DNA of 64,000 bases. It comes from JAEUJZ01 sp964460115 (lineage in GTDB: Bacteria > Myxococcota_A > Polyangia > Palsa-1104 > JAEUJZ01). Under the pieces are notes generated by a model. It was not told where the DNA came from and did not search any database. It was given only the letters and a program-made list of their open reading frames with translations. Shown here in pieces: positions 52,623 to 59,015 of this stretch. Both the position numbers and the translations under genes were made by a program. Position 1 is the first letter of the stretch, and each line of letters starts with the position of its first letter. The stretch covers positions 9,405-73,404 of the forward strand of contig CAYWPR010000025.1 in the NCBI GenBank assembly GCA_964460115.1, read 5' to 3'.

Positions 52623-52664
52623 CTCACTCGGCTTTGCCGAGTGAGGGGGAGCAAAGGCTCCCCC
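52623..52664. repeat. Two further consecutive perfect hairpins
   Basis: Immediately after the terminator, CTCACTCGGC (52623-52632)/GCCGAGTGAG (52636-52645) forms a 10-bp stem with a three-base loop, and GGGGGAGC (52645-52652)/GCTCCCCC (52657-52664) an 8-bp stem with a four-base loop. The two share base 52645 so cannot both fully form at once. Together with the terminator they mark the boundary before the tRNA-like fragment. Confidence 0.7.
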
Positions 52665-52675
52665 CCTATTAGGAG

Positions 52676-52710
52676 CGGGGTGGACGGGACTTGAACCCGT
52701 CCCGCTCGGG
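52676..52710 (-). other. tRNA (or tmRNA) 3'-end-like fragment, possible attachment-site remnant
   Basis: On the minus strand the region reads as a T arm, stem ACGGG/CCCGT with loop TTCAAGT (52684-52700), followed by CCACCCCG as a 3' acceptor strand. No D arm, anticodon arm or matching 5' acceptor is found at the right distance, so this is not a full tRNA. A 3' fragment of this kind is what remains at one end of an element integrated into a tRNA gene; the intact gene and integrase would lie at the other end, which I did not find in the window. Confidence 0.35.
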
Positions 52711-52867
52711 AGAGGCAACCACCCTCGCAGGGCCGCGGTTTTCCTGCCTCTCTCGACGGGGAAATGGGTTTTCTAAGGCTTCTTTTCGTTCCCGTTGCTT
52801 CCCGTTTTTTCCTGCCGCTTGCCGCCGGTTTTGGGCATCAGATGGGCATCAAAAAGTCAACTCAGCG

Positions 52868-53974
52868 TCATGTCGAAGCATCTGGCTCACAGCGCGCAAG
52901 CCACATAAGGTCGGCGGCGCCGAGCCCGAGCCGCGTGGCCAGTTGCTCGATTGAAAAGTCCTCGCCGAGAAGGGTAAGAGATTTTTTGAGAAGTTCTGGC
53001 GGCTCAGCCATAGGTTCGTCTTTTTCGCTATACCTCTCGCCGGTGCGATTAAGGTGCATAAACGCGCGACGATAACTCGCTTCTGAAAGCTGGCCTAAGT
53101 CAAACGCTCGTTTGACGAGGGCAGCGACGGATACCCGCCAGCGCCGTTTGAGTTCGTAGAAATGTCCCCAGTCGAGCCGTCGGGGGCATTCCATTAAAAA
53201 CGGCTCGCGGGGTACCAAGAAGGCCGCAGCAAATCGGTTGGCCTGCCGCTCAGCTTCGGGGCTGCCGGCTGCCACATCAGCATGCATGATCAGGTGGCCA
53301 AGTTCATGGGCAGCATCGTAGCGAACCCGACTAGTTGAGGACTTGTCCGGGACCAAGAAGACGATCGGTTTGCCTTCGTGCCAAGCCGAGAACGCTTCTA
53401 CCTCGGCACAGCCCTCGGGGATCACGGTCACCAAAACCCCCTTGGCCTCAAGCAGCTTGGTGATGTTCGGAATGGGGCCAAGCCCGAGGCCCCAGGATCG
53501 ACGCACTTGGACCGCGCAGTCTTCTATTTCATCCACCGAGCGTGGGGTCTGCGTAATGCGGCTGAGTTGTTCCCCCGGTAACTCGATATGCTCAGCGACG
53601 AGTTTCAAGAGATCGCAGAGCAGCGTCCCCATGGAGAGCAGCTTGCGCCGTTCGCGCTGGCTGGTCGAGCGCAGGCTTCGGAAGTGGCAGGCATCGCTGG
53701 AAAGAGCGGCCGAGTTGGTCGTGCGGATCAAGAAGCTCAGCGGTACGCCGAGCGCCAAGGCGAGGGCCGCGATCGTCTTAGGATCGGGGCGATGACGCCC
53801 CATTTCAAACTGACTGACCGCCGCCGGCGACTTGCCGACCCGATCAGCTAGGTCAGCCTTAGTCAGGCCACGAAGCTCACGCGCGAGGGTCAATCGCGCA
53901 GGGTTGAACAAATGCGCGGCAAGATGGATGTCGCTGTGGCCAATCGGAACTACTGGCTCAGTCGGCTTGGTCAC
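52868..53974 (-). CDS. XRE-family HTH protein fused to ImmA/IrrE metallopeptidase
   Basis: A 368-residue protein: N-terminal Cro/C1-type helix-turn-helix (about 28-80, LTLARELRGLTKADLADRVGKSPAAVSQFEMGRHRPDPKTIAALALALGV) and a C-terminal M78-type peptidase with zinc motif HELGH and downstream EAERQANRFAAAFLVP. Such proteins regulate mobile elements and toxin-antitoxin or stress operons by cleaving a repressor. GTG 53974 is chosen (GGAG nine bases upstream); the frame runs 55 codons further but inside the upstream gene, which it overlaps by 17 bases. It is transcribed toward the tRNA-like fragment. Confidence 0.87.
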   Translation of the reverse strand: MTKPTEPVVPIGHSDIHLAAHLFNPARLTLARELRGLTKADLADRVGKSPAAVSQFEMGRHRPDPKTIAALALALGVPLSFLIRTTNSAALSSDACHFRSLRSTSQRERRKLLSMGTLLCDLLKLVAEHIELPGEQLSRITQTPRSVDEIEDCAVQVRRSWGLGLGPIPNITKLLEAKGVLVTVIPEGCAEVEAFSAWHEGKPIVFLVPDKSSTSRVRYDAAHELGHLIMHADVAAGSPEAERQANRFAAAFLVPREPFLMECPRRLDWGHFYELKRRWRVSVAALVKRAFDLGQLSEASYRRAFMHLNRTGERYSEKDEPMAEPPELLKKSLTLLGEDFSIEQLATRLGLGAADLMWLARCEPDAST

Positions 53975-54599
53975 GCTTGCTTCTCCGAATCTTTCCGATT
54001 TGTGGTTCGGGTACAGTTTCTTCAGGCACCAAAGCGACGGCCGGCTTGACGGATAGCGGCAGCGAGTCGCCCTGCTTCCAGATGGGATGAGCCAAAGCCC
54101 AGCCAGCGATCCGGTCTTTGTCGATCCTGCTCGGGACACAGAGGTATACAGCGCCGAGGCCGTCTTCGGAATTGCCGAGATGGGCCAAGACGAGCTTGCG
54201 CGCCCTCTTCACGCCGGCCTCATCCTCGAAGCCCGGCAACCATAACTGCTCCTCGACCATGGCCGGCGCAGCGTCGTCATTGTCGGGAAATGACGTCCAG
54301 ATGTCGTCGGCAACCGCCCGCCCGACCCGGTAACAACCGACTTCGAAGTCGCCGGCCTGGAGACGGAACTTCGGGTTGCGGGTCTTGATCGCATAGAGCC
54401 CGCCAGCCAGATCGGCCGACTTGCTGAGCTCAAAGGCGACCAAGTGGTAGAGGGTGACGCCAAAGGTATTCTCGTTGCAGCCAAGCTCGGGGCGATGGAG
54501 TTCACAGGTGGAGTTCTAGGCGCGCAGCAGCACGGCCACCCACAACTCGCTGATCTCTGGTCCAAACGTCGTCTCAAAGCCCTCGGGAAATTCCTGCAT
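53958..54599 (-). pseudogene. Unknown protein gene interrupted by in-frame amber codon 28
   Basis: From ATG 54599, preceded by an ideal AAGGAG, the frame reads MQEFPEGFETTFGPEISELW and continues to codon 27, then hits TAG (54516-54518). The same frame continues without another stop for 185 more codons to 53958, with sensible composition on both sides of the amber codon (ELHRPELGCNENTFGVTLYHLVAFEL after it). So this is a 213-codon gene with one nonsense mutation, or a gene read through or restarted downstream; the nearest restart, TTG 54443, has no ribosome site. It overlaps the XRE-ImmA gene by 17 bases, so the two form an operon. I do not recognise the family. Confidence 0.7.
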
Positions 54600-54988
54600 C
54601 GCCGCTCCTTACTCAATGCCGATCAATGGCGAGCAAGAGCTTTAGCTAACTGCGCGATTCTTGTAAAGAAATTAAGCAAACTGCTAGATCGAATTTCATT
54701 TTCGCTCTGCATCAGTTTGTATTGATTCTGAACAAATGTTCACATAAACTGCTCTGACCAAATTCTCAAGCAAAATCCATCTGTTAGCAGTTCTGCTTGA
54801 ACTCCGTCCAGATGGGGGGCCTGGCAGGCGCTGGAACCAGAAATGTTTCCGGTGGTTGGGCCTGGGGTTCGGAGACAGGCTGTAATTTGAGTCGCGACAT
54901 AAAATTTGAGTTGCCACTTTGAATTTGAGTCGCGACATAAAATTTGAGTTGCCACTTTGAATTTGAGTTGCCACTTTGAATTGCGGAG
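54600..54988. other. Divergent intergenic region with AT-rich part and 19-bp repeats
   Basis: The 389 bases between two divergent accessory genes contain no credible gene. The left half (54630-54780) is AT-rich and probably holds the promoter of the minus-strand operon; the right end carries the repeat array listed separately. Confidence 0.5.
54884..54978 (+). repeat. Five 19-bp direct repeats in the order A-B-A-B-B
   Basis: Unit A is AATTTGAGTCGCGACATAA (54884-54902, 54922-54940). Unit B is AATTTGAGTTGCCACTTTG (54903-54921, 54941-54959, 54960-54978). All copies of a type are identical and directly abutting. Unit A contains the 8-base palindrome GTCGCGAC. A partial sixth unit (AATTG) follows, and the next gene starts ten bases later. 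This could be an operator array for the downstream gene's own winged helix, or the multiple terminal repeats of a lost IS21-type element. Confidence 0.85.
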
Positions 54989-56137
54989 ATGGAAAGACGG
55001 CATTTTTTCGGAGAAGCAGCGCCGCGCTGGCGTCAGGCAGAGGCCACATTTGGTGAGATATTGCGGCGGGACTTTGGCCCCGTCGAGCATGAAGCCGCCA
55101 GCGGCTATGATTTCCGCACCGCCGACGGGCGATTGATTATTGAGTTTAAACTCTCAATCCTCGGCGCACGTGAACTCCATGAGGCTCTGCTCAAACTCGT
55201 ATTTGTCCTCAATGAACGGCCTGAGATTGCCCACGCAGTCCTCGTAGCTGGCTATCCACGGATGAGCCGAGAGGCCGTTCTCTACGAATGGGAGCGTCTC
55301 TATAAAGCGTTCGAGCCCTCGGTGGCAAGAAGACTCGGGCTCGTAGCGGTGGCAACGACTGGCGATCTAGCACTCCCTCAAGAACCTCCTCAGCATCAGC
55401 TACTGGCTGCGGCGCAGGAAGTGTTTCATCAGGAGAGCCCAGCGTCCAAGGTCAGGCCCGTTACTCGAAAGTGGTCAGCTAAGACCTTTGAGGTCTGGAA
55501 GGTTCTTCTGGAGGCATGGCTACGTGGGGAGGGGCCACTCTCTATCGAGGAAATCGCCAAGCGCTCGGGATGCAGTCGGCCGCCAGTGAACGCGGTCTTT
55601 GAACTGCTACAGAGCAAGAAAGAGTTGGCGCGTGGTAAGAAGCGGAGCGGCGGCCTATCTAGAATGCCTCGCGAGTCACTACGTGAGGTACTGGTTTTGG
55701 CAAACGATCTGCGCCGCACTAGCCGATTTGTCGACGCCACGGGGCGCCGGCCCGATCCTGAAAGTTTAGCGCGGAGGATCAACGACAAGCGACCATCTGG
55801 GGTAGCCTTCGGCGGCGTCATTGCTGCCCGTCAGTACCAGCCAGAATTTGACCTCAATGGGTTGCCCAGGGTGGATCTAACCGTCCACGGCGATCATTCG
55901 CTCGATTGGTTGTCAACCGTTGATCCCGCGCTTACAGAAGTTACTTCCGACGAAAATGCGCCGGTTCTCGTTGTGCATCGCTTGTCCCGGCCCACAGCAC
56001 GATTCGACGATGCACTTGGAATGCAGCCAGTCGCCGACCCTGCCGAGACGCTGCTCGATCTTTACGATCTGCGGCTGGTAGAGCAGGCCGAGGAGTTCAT
56101 TCGGTCATTGCGCGCCAAAGGATCTGCCCATGTCTGA
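54989..56137 (+). CDS. PD-(D/E)XK-like plus winged-helix protein, putative toxin-antitoxin or defence component
   Basis: A 382-residue protein. Residues about 15-120 resemble a PD-(D/E)XK nuclease fold: an E at 32 (VEHEAASG), D41 in GYDFRTADG and ExK at EFKLS (52-54). Residues about 165-225 are a winged helix (EVWKVLLEAW...LSIEEIAKRSGCSRPPVNAVFELLQSKKEL). The rest, rich in polar and acidic residues, has no family I know. Its ATG follows the 19-bp repeats, with GGAG directly in front. The next gene's ATG overlaps its end by eight bases, suggesting a coupled pair of the antitoxin-then-toxin kind, but the identity is inferred only from layout. Confidence 0.7.
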   Translation: MERRHFFGEAAPRWRQAEATFGEILRRDFGPVEHEAASGYDFRTADGRLIIEFKLSILGARELHEALLKLVFVLNERPEIAHAVLVAGYPRMSREAVLYEWERLYKAFEPSVARRLGLVAVATTGDLALPQEPPQHQLLAAAQEVFHQESPASKVRPVTRKWSAKTFEVWKVLLEAWLRGEGPLSIEEIAKRSGCSRPPVNAVFELLQSKKELARGKKRSGGLSRMPRESLREVLVLANDLRRTSRFVDATGRRPDPESLARRINDKRPSGVAFGGVIAARQYQPEFDLNGLPRVDLTVHGDHSLDWLSTVDPALTEVTSDENAPVLVVHRLSRPTARFDDALGMQPVADPAETLLDLYDLRLVEQAEEFIRSLRAKGSAHV

Positions 56138-56177
56138 ACGTCTCGACCCCCGAGTTCCTGGGCTTGATCCGATTTAG
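56130..56177 (+). pseudogene. 5' remnant of an overlapping partner gene, cut off by the IS
   Basis: ATG 56130, with AAAGGA seven bases upstream and eight bases of overlap with the preceding gene, opens a frame MSERLDPRVPGLDPI that ends at a TAG supplied by the insertion-sequence end. Only the first ten codons or so are native. No continuation is recognisable after the right IS end (57615-57730), so the body of the gene was probably deleted with or after insertion. Confidence 0.6.
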
Positions 56178-56212
56178 TGGACACCAAACAAGAGAAGGAT
56201 AGGGTGTCGACA

Positions 56213-56521
56213 ATGGACCCAAGCAAGCGAGAGAAAAGGGAACGGCGAAGTTATACCGACGAGTTCAAAGCCGGGGCGGTGGCGCTGGTGCTCGATGAGC
56301 AAAAGACTGTGTCACAGGTGGCGCGAGACCTAGACCTAACGGCCTCTGCGCTAAGTGGCTGGGTGGAGCGAGCTCGCGCCGACCGCAGCTGTGGCAAGAC
56401 CGGTTTGACAACGGCGGAGCGAGAAGAGCTAGTGCGGCTGCGCAAAGAGAACCGAGAACTTAAGATGGAGCGTGAATACCTAAAAAAAGCTACGGTCTTC
56501 TTCGCCAAACAGTGTCCATGA
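56213..56521 (+). CDS. IS3-family transposase OrfA
   Basis: A 102-residue DNA-binding subunit: helix-turn-helix of the HTH_Tnp/IS3 type (YTDEFKAGAVALVLDEQKTVSQVARDLDLTASALSGWVERA) and a C-terminal leucine-zipper-like helix (ELVRLRKENRELKMEREYLKKA). ATG 56213 is preferred to GTG 56177, which lies in the inverted repeat. A run of seven A followed by G (56482-56489), read as CTA AAA AAA GCT, is a slippery site where -1 frameshifting would give the OrfAB transposase. Confidence 0.92.
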   Translation: MDPSKREKRERRSYTDEFKAGAVALVLDEQKTVSQVARDLDLTASALSGWVERARADRSCGKTGLTTAEREELVRLRKENRELKMEREYLKKATVFFAKQCP

Positions 56522-57390
56522 AGTATGGGCTCATCGAGGCGGAGAAGACCGATTCATCCATTGCCAAGCAGTGCGCATGGTTGGGCGTATCGCGGGCGGG
56601 TTATTATGCTTGGCGTGGGCGCGTGCCGTCTGCACACGCGAAAAAGGACGAGCGCTTAGGGGTGTTGGTCAAAGAGGCCCACCAGCGGAGCCGCTGCACC
56701 TACGGGAGTCCGCGGGTGCATGCCGAGCTTGTCGAGCAGGGGCACAAGGTGAGCCGCAAGCGCGTCATGCGGCTGATGCAGAAGCAGAATCTGGTGGCCC
56801 GTCAGCGCCGTCGCTACAAGTGCACGACGATGAGTGAGCATGACCAACCGGTGGCGCCCAATCTGCTATCGCGGGAGTTTACAGCCGCGGCGCCCAATCA
56901 GCGCTGGGTGGGGGATACGACCGAGCTTCTCATCGGAGACAATCGCTCGAAGCTGTACTTGGCGGTGGTGCTGGATCTGTATTCACGTTTCATCGTCGGC
57001 TGGGCGTTGTCTTTTGCCAATGACCGACACCTGACCATCAAGGCGTTAAAGATGGCGTTAAGTCGTCGCTGTCCCCAGGCAGGGTTGCTTCATCACTCCG
57101 ATCGGGGCTGCACTTATGCGAGTCAGGTCTACCGCAAGATCCTTACATCGCATGGCATCACCTGCAGCATGAGCCGGCGCGGCAACTGCCTGAATAACGC
57201 GGCGATGGAGAGCTGGAACTCGACGCTCAAAAGCGAGCTCGGAGAACACTTCGGAAGTCAGGCTGCCGCTCAAGCAGAGCTGTTCGACTACATCGAGGTC
57301 TTTTACAATCAGCAGCGCCGGCATTCGTCACTGGGTTACCTGAGCCCGGCAAAGTACGAGCGCGCGTCACGTAGCGCTGTGGCGGCATGA
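56512..57390 (+). CDS. IS3-family transposase OrfB (DDE integrase domain)
   Basis: A 292-residue frame in -1 phase to OrfA; on its own it could start at GTG 56512, but the active product is probably the frameshifted fusion of about 390 residues. It contains the HTH_21 segment (HQRSRCTYGSPRVHAELVEQGHKVSRKRVMRLM), and the rve catalytic core with D in WVGDTTEL, D in HHSDRGCTYAS and E in NAAMESWNSTLKSE, all intact. The closing motif YIEVFYNQQRRHSSLGYLSPAKYE is complete, so the element may still be mobile. Confidence 0.95.
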   Translation: MSMKYGLIEAEKTDSSIAKQCAWLGVSRAGYYAWRGRVPSAHAKKDERLGVLVKEAHQRSRCTYGSPRVHAELVEQGHKVSRKRVMRLMQKQNLVARQRRRYKCTTMSEHDQPVAPNLLSREFTAAAPNQRWVGDTTELLIGDNRSKLYLAVVLDLYSRFIVGWALSFANDRHLTIKALKMALSRRCPQAGLLHHSDRGCTYASQVYRKILTSHGITCSMSRRGNCLNNAAMESWNSTLKSELGEHFGSQAAAQAELFDYIEVFYNQQRRHSSLGYLSPAKYERASRSAVAA

Positions 57391-57614
57391 GCCCGAAAGC
57401 AACAGGCCGATGAACACCGCATTGCAAACGGCGATAGGGACGCGCAGAGCGCTCTTTCTGTGGACAGCCGGAATACCGCCTGCCCCCAGAAACGCCCTAT
57501 CTCCTGACAGAGCTACTGTTCAGATTGATTTGAGTTCAGGAAAGGAGTACAGAACCAAGCACGATCTTCGACAGCAGCAACTCATCAACCTGTCCACTAG
57601 ATCGGATCAAGCCC

Positions 57615-57730
57615 GCGTAGAGGTTTTCCCTGTTTTTCAATCAACGACGGAGCTTGTGGAGAAAATTGTCTTCGCTCGATTTGTTGGACTGTTTGTTTAC
57701 ATCGTTGAGTTCGCTCGCTACATATAGACG
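57615..57730 (+). other. Short gap after the IS, no gene recognised
   Basis: These 116 bases separate the right IS end from the FAD monooxygenase. They stay open in one frame (VEVFPVFQSTTELVEKIVF...), but composition and lack of a start make it unlikely to be a gene. It may be the 3' scrap of whatever the IS interrupted. Confidence 0.35.
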
Positions 57731-58891
57731 ATGCTGCTGAACAGAGTACTGATTATCGGTGGTGGAATCGGAGGCATGGCGCTGGCGGCGGCGCTGCACA
57801 AGCTCGGCATAGAGGCGCAAGTCTATGAGCGCGCGTCAGAACTGAGAGAAGTCGGCGCAGGCATCGCCTTGTGGCCGAACGCCCGGGCTTCAATGGCGCA
57901 GCTTGGAGCTGTGGAGCGTGCATTGAGCAGCTGCGCGCCTCTGCACAAGGCGGAGATCATGAGCCACCGCGGCGCGGTGCTATTATCTGCGGATCTCAGG
58001 TCCGAGTGGCCAGGCGTCTCCGCGGCGGAGTTTCACATCGTCCACCGCGTGGATCTGCTAGCCGCGCTTACCGAGCGGGTTTCAGCAGAAGCAATCCATA
58101 CTGGCCACAACTGCGTGGACATCGAGCTTACTGCTGACGGGGTCCGTGCGCATTTTGAAAACGGTAAGAGCGCAAGCGGCGACATTCTGGTTGGAGCGGA
58201 TGGAATCAACTCCGTGGTCCGGCGGCGGCTGCTCGGCGAGGAGCAAAAACGCTACTCAGGGCAGTCCTGCTTTCGCGGCGTAGCCCACGTGGTGATCCCC
58301 GATGCTGACGTGCTGCGTGAGATACAGGGACCGGGGAAGCGCTGCGCTGTCTGTCCCATGAGCCGCGATCGTATCTACTTCTGGACTGCGAACAACAGCC
58401 CGGCTGGAATGCTGGTACCGCAGGCCAAGCGGCGTGAGTACTTGCTGTCGCAGTACAAGGGCTGGCCTGGCGGAATCGCCCATGTGATTGCCGCGACTCC
58501 CACGGAAAGCATCTTGCAGAATGACTTATACGACCGCGTTCCGGTTTCGACCTGGTCGCGCGGGTACGCGACGCTTCTCGGCGATGCGGCGCATCCGACG
58601 ACGCCGAATCTCGGCCAGGGGGCGAACATGGCGATCGACGATGCGCTGGTGCTGGCCCAATGCCTGCGTGTCGCTTCGAATGTAGGTCAGGCATTTAGCC
58701 GCTACGAAGGAATTCGACGGGCGCGAACGGCGATGATCGTCTGGCGGTCATGGTGGTTCGGCATGCTGTGCCGCTGGCAATCTAAAATGGCTGTACGGCT
58801 GCGCGAAGAACTGATGAGCCGCATGCCGCGGGCCCTCCTGCGTTCCGAACTGCGCCAACAGATCTTTGATCGCGCCCCATTGCTATCCTAG
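57731..58891 (+). CDS. FAD-dependent monooxygenase, PHBH fold
   Basis: A 386-residue class A flavoprotein hydroxylase. It has the N-terminal FAD-binding IIGGGIGGMALAAALHKLG, the DG motif DILVGADGINSVVRRRL near residue 160 and the second FAD motif LLGDAAHPTTPNLGQGANMAIDDALVLAQCL near residue 285. Best similarity in pattern is to salicylate hydroxylase/zeaxanthin epoxidase-type monooxygenases; the substrate is not deducible. ATG 57731 is the natural start. No other catabolic or biosynthetic gene is adjacent, so its pathway is unclear. Confidence 0.9.
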   Translation: MLLNRVLIIGGGIGGMALAAALHKLGIEAQVYERASELREVGAGIALWPNARASMAQLGAVERALSSCAPLHKAEIMSHRGAVLLSADLRSEWPGVSAAEFHIVHRVDLLAALTERVSAEAIHTGHNCVDIELTADGVRAHFENGKSASGDILVGADGINSVVRRRLLGEEQKRYSGQSCFRGVAHVVIPDADVLREIQGPGKRCAVCPMSRDRIYFWTANNSPAGMLVPQAKRREYLLSQYKGWPGGIAHVIAATPTESILQNDLYDRVPVSTWSRGYATLLGDAAHPTTPNLGQGANMAIDDALVLAQCLRVASNVGQAFSRYEGIRRARTAMIVWRSWWFGMLCRWQSKMAVRLREELMSRMPRALLRSELRQQIFDRAPLLS

Positions 58892-59015
58892 AACTTCCGG
58901 TTGCAGTCTTGATAAATTCGCCACGCGTTGCGCAATCGTCATTGCCACAGATCTTCGCATGTAACGAAGAAGCTCATGTACAATAGCCCAATCCGCACGG
59001 TATGCTGATCGTGTC

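Larger units (their letters stand above)
56160..57614 (+). mobile_element. IS3-family insertion sequence
   Basis: A 1455-base element bounded by 24-base inverted repeats (56160-56183 and 57591-57614) that match at 23 positions; both start GGGCTTGATCCGAT and run to GTGGACA. If the true ends are TG/CA, the limits move inward five bases (56165-57609). Two overlapping transposase frames in a -1 relation occupy the left three quarters; about 200 bases at the right are noncoding. No direct target duplication is visible at the flanks, which fits a deletion or recombination next to the element. Confidence 0.88.

Noticed and set aside
52676..52760. Complete tRNA or tmRNA on the minus strand
   Set aside because: The T arm is good, but no D arm, anticodon arm or complementary 5' acceptor could be placed, and the upstream side runs into noncoding DNA and then the ImmA gene.
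52691..52954. Remnant of a tyrosine integrase beside the tRNA-like fragment
   Set aside because: No frame on either strand shows integrase motifs; only a repeated GGGCATCA (near 52835-52853) is seen.
54884..54978. CRISPR array
   Set aside because: The repeats are 19 bases and directly abutting without spacers, and no cas genes are present.
57410..57727. A 105-codon plus-strand frame across the right IS end
   Set aside because: It spans the inverted repeat and noncoding flank, with no motif or ribosome site.
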